42,801 bases of DNA from assembly GCA_039030125.1 (NCBI GenBank), contig JBCCEV010000013.1:1-42801 (forward strand), read 5' to 3'. The stretch comes from JBCCEV01 sp039030125 (GTDB lineage Bacteria > Pseudomonadota > Gammaproteobacteria > Ga0077536). The notes beneath the pieces were generated by a model. It had not been told where the DNA came from. It did no database searches and was given only the letters and a program-made list of their open reading frames with translations. Shown here one piece after another: positions 7,354-15,373 of the stretch; within the stretch, counting starts at the first letter, position 1; every line of letters begins with the position of its first letter. Made by a program: the position numbers and the translations under genes.

Positions 7354-9588
7354 TCATGACTTTGAAAACTCACCGGTTTCGGAAGTCGTGATCGGCAACT
7401 CGCAGCGCGACGCCCCGAGCGTTTCCGAGACCTTCTGAGCAACACTCTGGGGCACATGCTCCTGGTGCTGAGCCATCTGCGCGGCAAGCTGGCAAGCAGA
7501 CTCCGGGCGGGTCGACTGTGCTCTTACGCCGAATCTTCCGAGCATGCCTTCCCACCAAATTATGTTAACCGGGGTCGCCCGATCCGTGACCACTGACCAC
7601 GCCCGATCGGCCTCGAAGGGCTTATCTGTCGCCGCCGCCGTTCGTCCGAGTAACATCCACCCGTCGCCAGAATTTTTGTGCACATCGACGAACGCTTTTG
7701 CCTCGTTATAGGCTTCTTCATCGCGATCAAGCTCAATGAGTAAATCAACAATCAACTTCCTCAAACGTCGATCCATTTCTGGATCGTCCTCTACCGCCGG
7801 TAACATGAGTTTCGCGTAGTCCAGTTTTTCGACAGCCTCCTCCCGCTCAATAACCCACGGATAGAGGTACTCCAACTTCCAACCGGTGAGGCGATTATTT
7901 GCCTCCGCACGAATGAATTCACCGACGCGCTCAGCCTTGCCCAGGCGCTCATAGAGGCGCAGTCGGGACCAATAAAGCGCGCGTTTGACGTCAAGATTCT
8001 TAACGCCGCTTTGCTCAATCTGATCCACTGAACGCAGAACGGCTTCGGGATCTTTGTCGACCAGGGATCTCATCTGCACGAAAATCGATAAATTCTGCGG
8101 GTTGCGGCGATCTTTCTTTGCCAACTTCGGCCAAGTTTTCAGCCCCTGCTTCGCGAGGTTGTAGCCATTCCCAAGCCCGGGGCGGTTGATCGCTTCGATG
8201 AATTCGCGAGCGACGATATGAAACGCCGTGGCCTCAAAGGCACCTTGGAGAGATTCTTTCGAGCGCACTTGGCTCAAACTCTTGCGCGCGGCCGAAACAT
8301 TATTGGAAGTTTGCGCGATCATCAGGCGGGCGGAGTCGGCGCCCGGATCATTGGGCGACTTTTGAATAAAATTCTGCGCCGCCGACCGAAGCGCGCGGCG
8401 ATTGTCCGACGATCCGCCCTTTTGCTCACGGGCGGCGTAGACAACATATAGGAGTTTCGCGATCGAGCGCTGTAAATCTGGATCAAGATCTTTTAATCGG
8501 CGCTGCTTTTCCAGAATGTCAGCGGCCGTTCCCAAGATGCCATCCTTATAGGCGGCCAGGGCCCAGCGATACCGATACCACTCAAAATTTACATTGGCGG
8601 GCAGGGGGGTACGAAAAAAACGACTGTATTTTTCAATCGCCGTAAAATAATGATCGTACTCAAGCGCGTATTCGGCCGCCGCCAGATCGGTATAGCGGCC
8701 GACGTCTTGCGATGCCACTTCTTGGCGGTAGTAGATCATGTCATCGACCAATTGCTGATCGAGGTAACCTGCTTTGATCAACTTGTTAAGCCGTTCGGCG
8801 GCCAATACGCCGCCACCTTGACCGTTGCGTTGTTTCTTAAGGAGAGCGAAAGCTTCGGCACGCAGAATCGAGGCCTCGGCTTCGCCGATGGTTTTAGGGA
8901 TCGGCGTATTTTTGACCTGGCCACGCTTGACGGCAAGCAAGCGTAATTCGAGTTCCACTGCTTCCCGGATCGGGTGGTCCTCCTCGGCCGCTAATGCCTC
9001 TTGCAGGTTCTCGAAAATTCGCGTGGCTTGCGCCTCCTCGCCACGCGCGAGCGCGACGTAACCGAGCCCCAACCAACCGCCAAAAATGAGGCCCGGGCGA
9101 AACAATTGCATTGAAGCGGTCCGAAACCCGCGATGCGCCCTGGAAAGGACGGTGAGTTGCTCTCCGGCATCGACGTGATCGGCATAGGCGATATCGATCC
9201 AGGCCCGCCAATAAGGAAAGGCCGCCAGCGCGAAGCTCAGGTTATCCCATTGTGCAGAGCGGTAAAGACGCTCCAAAGCGGCTTCGCTCTCACCCGCTTC
9301 GCCTTCCACGTTCTTTAATAAGGAGAAGCTGCGCGCGCGCATTTGATCGACGACCGCGGCTACTGCTTCGATCTGGGCGCGGGTTGGGTCCGACTGACGA
9401 AGCGCATCAATCGTCTGGCCAAGCTCGCGGGCCACCTCAACATAAATCTCGGGCGCCGCGCTCGCGTTGAGTCGATTCAATAACTTCTTCGCGTCGTCGG
9501 CATAGTCCGCCAGTGCGTCGGTGCTAGCGGCGCTAACGAGCGCCGTAATGGCGAATAATTGGATGATCACCGGCTTCCTAGAAAACAT
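7354..9588 (-). CDS. Exported helical-repeat (TPR-like) protein of the Exb/VWA operon
   Basis: This is a 744-residue protein with a Sec signal peptide (hydrophobic IIQLFAITALVSAASTDALA, cleavage before about residue 28). The rest is almost entirely alpha-helical in character, with TPR-like segments such as LGRTAAATDKPFEADRAWSV near the C-terminus and many Ala/Leu/Tyr-rich helix pairs before it. No catalytic motif was recognised. It is most likely a periplasmic scaffold that binds a partner protein. Its ATG overlaps the end of the VWA gene by 11 bases, so the two are translated together. The specific function is unknown; its position makes it the last member of the ExbB-ExbD-ExbD-VWA set. Confidence 0.75.
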   Translation of the reverse strand: MFSRKPVIIQLFAITALVSAASTDALADYADDAKKLLNRLNASAAPEIYVEVARELGQTIDALRQSDPTRAQIEAVAAVVDQMRARSFSLLKNVEGEAGESEAALERLYRSAQWDNLSFALAAFPYWRAWIDIAYADHVDAGEQLTVLSRAHRGFRTASMQLFRPGLIFGGWLGLGYVALARGEEAQATRIFENLQEALAAEEDHPIREAVELELRLLAVKRGQVKNTPIPKTIGEAEASILRAEAFALLKKQRNGQGGGVLAAERLNKLIKAGYLDQQLVDDMIYYRQEVASQDVGRYTDLAAAEYALEYDHYFTAIEKYSRFFRTPLPANVNFEWYRYRWALAAYKDGILGTAADILEKQRRLKDLDPDLQRSIAKLLYVVYAAREQKGGSSDNRRALRSAAQNFIQKSPNDPGADSARLMIAQTSNNVSAARKSLSQVRSKESLQGAFEATAFHIVAREFIEAINRPGLGNGYNLAKQGLKTWPKLAKKDRRNPQNLSIFVQMRSLVDKDPEAVLRSVDQIEQSGVKNLDVKRALYWSRLRLYERLGKAERVGEFIRAEANNRLTGWKLEYLYPWVIEREEAVEKLDYAKLMLPAVEDDPEMDRRLRKLIVDLLIELDRDEEAYNEAKAFVDVHKNSGDGWMLLGRTAAATDKPFEADRAWSVVTDRATPVNIIWWEGMLGRFGVRAQSTRPESACQLAAQMAQHQEHVPQSVAQKVSETLGASRCELPITTSETGEFSKS

Positions 9589-10693
9589 CGAGCAAAGCCT
9601 TCATCTGACGTGCGAACTGATCACCCATAATGAGTCTTATCAGGCGTTTGGTGAGCTTGATATCGCCTTCCAAAGTAGCGGCGTCGCCGCTACCGGCCTC
9701 GGCAATGATCCGAAATGCCGCCATCGGTTCACCGCGATATAGCGCGCGGTTAACGGCGCGCCCGACCGAGGCTTCGACCAAGGCGGGATTCGCTTGATCG
9801 CTGACATCAAGCGTCGAGACCGTGCCGCCAAAGCGGCGAAATTGCTCAGCAATCCGGGCCAACTCGCCGATATCTTTTTCACGCACAGGCGCATCGCTAA
9901 CCACAATAATGATCCGCCGCGCGCCGGGTCGCCAACCGGCTTCGTCAATCGCCCGGATCATTCCCGCGTCGACTGCTTCAAACCAATCGCCACCACCCTT
10001 GGCTTCCAGGCTGACGAGAAACCGTTGCAACTTGGAGTTGCTATAGGTCAAGGGTTGGATGCGCGTGACAAACTCGGGATCTTGTTCGTCGCGGAAAGCA
10101 ACAATCCCAAAGCGCGCGATCGGTACTAATGAGCGAACGATTTGGGAAATGTCTTGGATTCTATTTTTTACTTCGTCGATCACCCAGCCCATAGAGCCCG
10201 TCGCATCGATTGCGAATACGACATCCAGTCCCGCCTCACGCAGCCCTGCGACGTAAGCGGCAAACCGTGCCGAGCCATCCCCCAAACCATTGCCGATTCC
10301 CGATTTGAATCCACCGATCCCTTGACCGGCGCTGAGCGGCACCGCGCCGACGCCGGTCGGAATATCGAGCCCTTGAAACCCGCCTGACTGCGCTTTCAGG
10401 GCCATCGTCACGTCTGGTGGTGGCGGTACTACCGCCTTGGGAGCAATGAGCATGTCGGGCGGATCAAGCTCGAACTCTTCTTCAAAGTCGAGCTGTTCCT
10501 CAGGCGGCGGTTCACGCTCCTCAAACTTTGGCGGCGCGATTTCTTCCATGACCACCTGAATCTCCTGCTCGGGAATCGGGGGCGCGCTGGGCTCTATATC
10601 TTGACCGACGTGGCCTGAGATGAACGCGTGAAGGACACCAGATGCACACAGCAACACGAGCCACAAGACTAAAGCTCGTGCGCTACCCAACAT
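9578..10693 (-). CDS. TonB-like membrane-anchored VWA-domain protein
   Basis: This 371-residue protein has three parts. Residues 5-27 form one transmembrane helix containing SGVLH (Ser18-x3-His22), which matches the spacing of Ser16 and His20 in the TonB membrane helix. Residues 33-92 are rich in Pro and Glu (PPKFEEREPPPEEQLDFEEE), like the TonB periplasmic spacer. After a Gly-rich linker, residues about 151-345 form a von Willebrand A domain with MIDAS motif DATGSM. TonB's C-terminal receptor-binding domain is absent. It follows ExbB and two ExbD genes with a 2-base gap. I infer that it is the effector moved by the Exb motor, with the VWA domain binding a partner through a divalent metal. 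Confidence 0.8.
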   Translation of the reverse strand: MLGSARALVLWLVLLCASGVLHAFISGHVGQDIEPSAPPIPEQEIQVVMEEIAPPKFEEREPPPEEQLDFEEEFELDPPDMLIAPKAVVPPPPDVTMALKAQSGGFQGLDIPTGVGAVPLSAGQGIGGFKSGIGNGLGDGSARFAAYVAGLREAGLDVVFAIDATGSMGWVIDEVKNRIQDISQIVRSLVPIARFGIVAFRDEQDPEFVTRIQPLTYSNSKLQRFLVSLEAKGGGDWFEAVDAGMIRAIDEAGWRPGARRIIIVVSDAPVREKDIGELARIAEQFRRFGGTVSTLDVSDQANPALVEASVGRAVNRALYRGEPMAAFRIIAEAGSGDAATLEGDIKLTKRLIRLIMGDQFARQMKALLDVF

Positions 10694-10695
10694 TT

Positions 10696-11109
10696 TTAGC
10701 CGTCCGCTCTTTTGGTTTTAGTAACCAACACGAATTGATGGATCCCGGCGTTAGCCGAAGCTTTCATCACCTCTGAAATCATCAATGCTTGGGTCTTGCC
10801 GTCGGCATAGATCTTCAATCGTTCGTGTCCAACGATTCGACTCAGCGCCTGAGGTAAAGATTCCTTGGTGACCGTGCGGCCGTCCAAGGTCATCTGGCCG
10901 TCCGCGCTAATTGTCACCACAACCAATTGCTTTGGAGGTTCGGAATCAGAACTGGAGTCGGGCGGAACTAATTCATAATCAGGCTGCAAGTTGCCTGCGA
11001 TCATGAAGTACAGCAGTAACAAGAAAATGATATTGATCATGGGGATCACATTTTCTTGCGGCTCTTTGCGATTACCAAGAACCCGTGCACGCAGCGTGCT
11101 GGTTCTCAT
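10696..11109 (-). CDS. ExbD/TolR-family protein lacking the membrane aspartate
   Basis: This 137-residue protein has the ExbD layout: a short cytosolic N-terminus, one membrane helix (about residues 22-42) and a periplasmic domain with the typical ISADGQMTLDGRTV strand pattern. The helix reads VIPMINIIFLLLLYF. The position of the conserved proton-carrying Asp (TPLIDVVF in the neighbour) is occupied by Asn, encoded by AAT at about 11028-11030. It overlaps the preceding exbD by four bases. Loss of the Asp should abolish proton transfer through this subunit, so it probably works as the silent half of a heterodimer with the intact ExbD. Confidence 0.85.
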   Translation of the reverse strand: MRTSTLRARVLGNRKEPQENVIPMINIIFLLLLYFMIAGNLQPDYELVPPDSSSDSEPPKQLVVVTISADGQMTLDGRTVTKESLPQALSRIVGHERLKIYADGKTQALMISEVMKASANAGIHQFVLVTKTKRADG

Positions 11110-11525
11110 TGTTCGAACCTCCGCGCCGCGGCCAAGGAAATGTTTTTGATTCCGTAATCGTTGAAGAGATCCATTACGTTCACCGCGCTTTGCAGCTCGA
11201 CCTGCGGATCAACGGCGAGTATCACCTTGGTATCGCCAGGGTCCGACAGTTGCGCAGCATAGCCGCGCAACTTTACTAAATCAGTGCGTTCTCCATTCAG
11301 CCAAATCGAGCCATCATCATGGATCTCCAAGGCGACGGTGACCGAATCGCTGGCGGCGCTGGCGCTACCCATGGTTTGCGAGAAATCGATTGCATGCGGT
11401 CGCAAGAAGTTTGTCTCGAGCATAAAAAACACCAGCAGAATGAACACTACGTCGATGAGCGGGGTCAAAGACATACGCCCGGCTCGGCGCGCCGCGGGGC
11501 GCAGTTGTGCGGCGCTAACGCTCAA
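11106..11525 (-). CDS. ExbD/TolR-family biopolymer transport protein
   Basis: This 139-residue ExbD-type subunit of a proton-driven motor has the membrane helix SLTPLIDVVFILLVFFML (about residues 19-36) with the conserved Asp that transfers protons in ExbD and TolR. A periplasmic domain follows, containing the expected ALEIHDDGSIWLNGE hairpin and VILAVDPQVELQSAVNVMD helix. It overlaps exbB upstream and the second exbD downstream by four bases each, so all three are made from one message. The sequence does not separate ExbD from TolR; the TonB-like VWA protein in the operon favours ExbD. Confidence 0.9.
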   Translation of the reverse strand: MSVSAAQLRPAARRAGRMSLTPLIDVVFILLVFFMLETNFLRPHAIDFSQTMGSASAASDSVTVALEIHDDGSIWLNGERTDLVKLRGYAAQLSDPGDTKVILAVDPQVELQSAVNVMDLFNDYGIKNISLAAARRFEQ

Positions 11526-12181
11526 GACTTGCCGCCGATGGTCTGCACACGGGTTAGCAGATCCGCAACCCGATCAGTGATGGCACCGAGTCGGGATTCG
11601 AGCAAGGCATGCATGACGGCAAATGGGATGGCAATCGATAAACCGACCGCAGTTGTGAGCAGAGCCTCCCAAATGCCACCGGCTAAAGCGCTGGATTCAC
11701 CCTCGCCGCCGCTGCTGACTGCAAGGCCTCTGAACGCGTCGATCATTCCAAGCACGGTACCTAATAAACCCAATACCGGTGCGAGATAGTAGATAAGCTC
11801 AAGCGGCCTAAGGTTGCTGGCATAAGGCTGAATGAAGGCCGCGCCCCGTCTCAGCAACTCTTCTCGCAATAGATCAGCGTCGAAGACTTCCAGCTTTTCC
11901 AAACCGAATTGAATGTCGCTTGCCAACGATAGACGGGATCCCTCAAAAACTTTAGTTGCCGTTTGGATCTCGCCTTTGGCCCAGAGTTCGATGCCATTAG
12001 CCACCTCGTCCATTGCGCTCGAACTCAAAGTCGAATACTGAAAGAACTTCAGCAGCGCAAGGGCTAAACCAACGACGGAAGCCGCCAATAAAATGGCGAC
12101 CACTGGGCCACCGAGTTCCAATAAGGTTCCGATGCCGCTGATGAGTTCGCCGACGAGGTCGCCGTTCGCTTGTGATTCCAT
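11522..12181 (-). CDS. MotA/TolQ/ExbB-family proton channel
   Basis: This 219-residue inner-membrane protein has three hydrophobic helices: VVAILLAASVVGLALALLKF (about 27-46), LIYYLAPVLGLLGTVLGMID (about 128-147) and LLTTAVGLSIAIPFAVMHAL (about 174-193). The second and third carry the conserved APxLGLLGTVxGM and EALLTTAxGLxxAIPF blocks that line the ExbB/TolQ pore, including the channel threonines. ExbB pentamers surround an ExbD dimer and convert proton flow into motion of a partner protein. It is the first gene of the five-gene set and starts 111 bases after the TetR stop. No convincing promoter was seen in that gap, so read-through from tetR is possible. Confidence 0.92.
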   Translation of the reverse strand: MESQANGDLVGELISGIGTLLELGGPVVAILLAASVVGLALALLKFFQYSTLSSSAMDEVANGIELWAKGEIQTATKVFEGSRLSLASDIQFGLEKLEVFDADLLREELLRRGAAFIQPYASNLRPLELIYYLAPVLGLLGTVLGMIDAFRGLAVSSGGEGESSALAGGIWEALLTTAVGLSIAIPFAVMHALLESRLGAITDRVADLLTRVQTIGGKS

Positions 12182-12292
12182 AATTATCTGCTCAATTCAG
12201 GAGCGCGCAGTGTACTTCTCAGACCATCTGTCGCCTAGGTAAATAGGGGTCGGGTTTAACACTCGTTTGCTCACTTGCCATATCAGTTGACC

Positions 12293-12946
12293 TCAGACAG
12301 ATGGTTCAAGTTCTGCCTGTTGCAGCCCAGCAAGCATCCAGATGCTGTTCTTTAACTCGGCTTGGTAGCGCTTTAGATCGTCAGGCACCGAGGCGCTGGT
12401 TAATAAGTAGTTGCCTTCGATAAGAGCAGTAATATTGGCTGCTCGATACCAGCGGGTTTGCTTGGTTTTGATGGTGCCAATGCGGGTTAGCAGCTCGTAG
12501 ATAAACTCACGATAGATGAACATGTACCGTGAGCGATATTGCTCTGCTTCCTCACTGTGCATCGCCCGTGCCCATAGGTGAGGCTCTATACCGGTGCGCT
12601 GTTTTAGATCGTTCACCAAATAATCGATGATGCGACGGAATGCGCGTTCGGGATCCTGGTGATCGGCATTCAGCAGCCTTAAAAGCTCGCCGGTGTACCA
12701 TTCGAGAGCCCAGTCGTAGAGCGCGCCGACTAAACCGTCTTTCGAACCAAAATGGTGCTGAACCGACGGCAGTTTTACCCCGACTTCCTCAGCCACACGA
12801 CGAAGCGATAAGGCCTCAAAGCCGCCCTTGACCACGATGCCGAGAGCGGCCTGCAGCATTTCACGCTGTCGCTCAGATAAGGGTTGGGAACCTCGCGCAT
12901 TCGCGATGATTTCGGCCAACCTCCCCGTTACCGAAATTGCTTCCAT
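12293..12946 (-). CDS. TetR-family transcriptional regulator
   Basis: This 217-residue protein has an N-terminal TetR helix-turn-helix domain: LQAALGIVVKGGFEALSLRRVAEEVGV... then the recognition helix LPSVQHHFGSKDGLVGALYDWA (about residues 28-80). A divergent helical ligand-binding domain completes it. It is placed between the DUF1302 gene and the exb operon on the same strand. A perfect 16-base palindrome lies 13 bases before its start codon, which suggests autorepression. The ligand is unknown; a fatty or hydrophobic effector would fit the neighbours, but this is inference. Confidence 0.9.
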   Translation of the reverse strand: MEAISVTGRLAEIIANARGSQPLSERQREMLQAALGIVVKGGFEALSLRRVAEEVGVKLPSVQHHFGSKDGLVGALYDWALEWYTGELLRLLNADHQDPERAFRRIIDYLVNDLKQRTGIEPHLWARAMHSEEAEQYRSRYMFIYREFIYELLTRIGTIKTKQTRWYRAANITALIEGNYLLTSASVPDDLKRYQAELKNSIWMLAGLQQAELEPSV

Positions 12947-12959
12947 CGAAACGATGCTC

Positions 12960-12975
12960 TATGTCAGATGACATA
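12960..12975. promoter_or_regulatory. Candidate TetR operator
   Basis: TATGTCAGATGACATA has perfect 7-base arms (TATGTCA / TGACATA) around a 2-base centre. It ends 13 bases upstream of the tetR start, a usual place for an autoregulatory TetR operator. No second full copy was found near the exb, DUF1302, DUF1329 or RND genes. Confidence 0.55.
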
Positions 12976-13061
12976 CCGATTTGTGTCGATGATATAGGGG
13001 CGCGTTTACGAGCACAACGGATCAGCCAGAGAAAACTCATTGCGACGATGAGTCACCAGCC

Positions 13062-13089
13062 AAAAAAAAGCCGGCCATTAAGGCCGGCT
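13062..13089 (-). terminator. Intrinsic terminator after the DUF1302 gene
   Basis: On the minus strand, AGCCGGCC-TTAAT-GGCCGGCT forms a perfect 8-bp stem with a 5-base loop and is followed directly by a run of eight T. It lies 25 bases past the DUF1302 stop and separates that transcript from tetR. Confidence 0.9.
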
Positions 13090-13113
13090 CTTCGATTCTT
13101 TAACGCCTTCCGC

Positions 13114-15141
13114 CTAGAAGAAGTAGGTGAAGCGCGCGAAGATTTCGTCCGCGAAGTCGAGGGTTTCAAGAACGTCGTCGTTCTCATCACCACCGCCTTC
13201 GATCACGTTGGCGTAGAGGTCAATCTGCCAATCAGCAGACGGACGGTAGCGAACACCGGGTTGCACCAACATGCCACCTTGAACGTCGACCAAGATGGCG
13301 AAATCAAATCGCCAGATCAAGTTCGGGAATGGCTGTTGGAAAGCGAAGGCGACGTAGTCGGCGCCATCTTGGCCCAAAGGCTCACCGAAGCACCGGTTAG
13401 CGCCGGTCGAGGTCTTACAGTCGAGACCGAAGTTCTCGTTACCACTGAGATGGCGGCCAAACAAATCTGACTGTTCGCGGTGCATCCACTGCGCCACCAT
13501 GTAGGTCGCTGGCATGCGATCTGAGAAACGTTGGTATTTCTCAAGGATCAACGCTGACACAACCTCGGTTTCGCGAATGAAGTTACGGCTTAAGCTTAAG
13601 TCGGTGAAGTATTTGTCTGGCGTTACCGCAACCTCGCCACGAACGATTAACTGGTCGAGCCACTCGTTATCAGAGGTGAAGATGTAGTTACCGCCAACAC
13701 CGATGATGTGCTCGCGCTTGAATTCCCGCGTGATCCAACCGCGTAGCGGGCCGAAGCCACCGAAGAAGCTATCCAAAATACCACGCGCAAGATCAAATCG
13801 TGCGCCACCCGCTTGTGGGGTCGCCGCAAGGCCGGGCCCGGGGTTGAAACCCGCGTTCACGGCCGTGAAGGTTGCGTTGTTGGAAGCAGGCGCTTCCGCC
13901 AGCGAGGTTGCAACGCCGAGGACCGGGTTCAAGCGGGTGCGGCCCGCAAAGTGGAACCACTCTCGTGCGGACGTCGTCCCGGTGTTATCGGGTGCGAAGA
14001 ATGAACCGCAGGTGTCACCGCCGATACCTGCCGCAGCGCGAGTCACGCCGAACGGGTTATTCGGCCCAGCACAGAAGGGGTTTTCGCCACCGAATGCGCC
14101 CGCAAGCGGGTTACCGTGCCACACACGCGGCGCGTCCTGCCAGCGCACAACACCATCCGGGTTGCGGCGATTGGTATACATCAACATCGCGGTGAACGAG
14201 TCGGTGAGCGGCATCGTCAAACGCGCACCGAAGTTGATTGAACCTTCCGCGTCTTCGAATTCGTCAGCTTCATCCCAGGAGAACGCCGCGGGCACCACGT
14301 TGTACGGGGTGTTGGTACGCGGAAGCACCGAAGGCGTGAACAGTTGCGCGAATGAATCCAACTCCCAGCCGTTATCGAAGGTGTAGGAAACGCGCACACC
14401 TGGCATCGCGATACGTTGGTCTTGGAATTCCTCGCCTGCTGGGCCGAGCGTTAAGTGACGACGGAGGTCTAAGCCGTTCGCAACGTCCATAACGCGGAAG
14501 AAGAGCGCCTCGCCCCAAGCGATTTGTTGCTGTCCGACACGAACCCAAAGCGGGCCTTTGTTGTAGTCAAAGTAGAACGCTGGCAGATCACCGACGAAGC
14601 TCGGTGTGTTGAACTCAAGCGGGTTGCCGTTGCCGTTCCACCAGAAAGGCTGTGAGAAGACATCGCCGATCCGCGCGTCGGTTAATTTCGAAGTTGCGTC
14701 GTAGTAACCACGAAACTTGGCGAAGGCGTTAAAGTTCCGGCTGAACTTCGCTTGGATGTCGACCTCAAGGCGAGTCGAGAACAAATTGAAATTGATCTCA
14801 TCGTCGAGCGCGTTCCTGCTTCCGCAGGTCGGGTCGATGGATTGATTTTTACATAGAAAACCGTTGTTACCGACTGGCGCCACAGTCTGTCCCACTCCTG
14901 GGATGGCAACGCCGTTGGACAGGGTTGGCGACAACGCGCCAAGCTCGGTGTCAACGATCCGTCCGTTGAACGGGTTCCCCGATTGGTTAAATTCGTTTTC
15001 GTTAGTGGCGATGCCGATACCAATTTCTTGGCGGACAAAGCCAGTAATATTCCAGTCGATAGCAGATGCCGACATGGGCACCAAGATCAGCAATGCTACC
15101 GATAAGCGCTGAAGGAAAAGTGCGACCTTATGCGTGATCAC
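13114..15141 (-). CDS. DUF1302 outer-membrane-associated protein
   Basis: This protein of about 675 residues belongs to the DUF1302 family, usually encoded with DUF1329 and MMPL-type RND genes and thought to sit in the outer membrane. A Sec signal peptide (hydrophobic VALLILVPMSASA) ends before IDWNITGF. The body has beta-barrel character: alternating aromatic strands, WVRVGQQQIAWGEALFFRVMD in the middle and a C-terminal aromatic strand ending in FARFTYFF. A GTG at 15141 is chosen as start because GAGGAG lies 7 bases before it; the in-frame TTG at 15162 overlaps that ribosome site. A sigma70-like promoter lies at 15265-15294, so it can be expressed apart from the YCF48 and RND genes upstream. 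Confidence 0.87.
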   Translation of the reverse strand: MITHKVALFLQRLSVALLILVPMSASAIDWNITGFVRQEIGIGIATNENEFNQSGNPFNGRIVDTELGALSPTLSNGVAIPGVGQTVAPVGNNGFLCKNQSIDPTCGSRNALDDEINFNLFSTRLEVDIQAKFSRNFNAFAKFRGYYDATSKLTDARIGDVFSQPFWWNGNGNPLEFNTPSFVGDLPAFYFDYNKGPLWVRVGQQQIAWGEALFFRVMDVANGLDLRRHLTLGPAGEEFQDQRIAMPGVRVSYTFDNGWELDSFAQLFTPSVLPRTNTPYNVVPAAFSWDEADEFEDAEGSINFGARLTMPLTDSFTAMLMYTNRRNPDGVVRWQDAPRVWHGNPLAGAFGGENPFCAGPNNPFGVTRAAAGIGGDTCGSFFAPDNTGTTSAREWFHFAGRTRLNPVLGVATSLAEAPASNNATFTAVNAGFNPGPGLAATPQAGGARFDLARGILDSFFGGFGPLRGWITREFKREHIIGVGGNYIFTSDNEWLDQLIVRGEVAVTPDKYFTDLSLSRNFIRETEVVSALILEKYQRFSDRMPATYMVAQWMHREQSDLFGRHLSGNENFGLDCKTSTGANRCFGEPLGQDGADYVAFAFQQPFPNLIWRFDFAILVDVQGGMLVQPGVRYRPSADWQIDLYANVIEGGGDENDDVLETLDFADEIFARFTYFF

Positions 15142-15215
15142 TCCAGTTCTCCTCTTTTTCAAGTTTCAGACCCCCCGCTACAGACCGGCTGGCAACCGGT
15201 TAGAAGCGCTGTGTT

Positions 15216-15257
15216 GCGTCAAACTGACAACAGTGACGCGCACGGGATACTCCCGTG
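15216..15257 (-). other. Two hairpins in the DUF1302 mRNA leader
   Basis: CACGGGA-TAC-TCCCGTG (15241-15257) is a perfect 7-bp stem at or next to the predicted transcript start. GCGTCA...TGACGC (15216-15239) is a perfect 6-bp stem with a 12-base loop. A 5'-terminal hairpin of this kind often protects mRNA from decay. A regulatory role is possible but not shown. Confidence 0.4.
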
Positions 15258-15264
15258 ACGGTGC

Positions 15265-15294
15265 ATTAAACCCCTTGTAGGAAAGGGGTGTCAA
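15265..15294 (-). promoter_or_regulatory. Sigma70-like promoter with palindromic spacer, upstream of DUF1302
   Basis: On the minus strand, TTGACA (15294-15289) and TTTAAT (15270-15265) are separated by 18 bases. The spacer is largely an inverted repeat, CCCCTT-TCCTAC-AAGGGG, a natural repressor site between the two promoter boxes. The same repeat could fold in RNA read through from YCF48. Confidence 0.6.
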
Positions 15295-15373
15295 CTAAAT
15301 GTTGGCGTTTTTTTAGCGATTACGATTTGTGCAATGCGACAATTTGTTGCGCAAATCCAACAGGACGGTTCGA

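Noticed and set aside
12937..14386. Long plus-strand open frames opposite DUF1302 (177 and 227 codons)
   Set aside because: They are antisense to a well-supported gene, lack family signatures and reflect the codon bias of the real frame.
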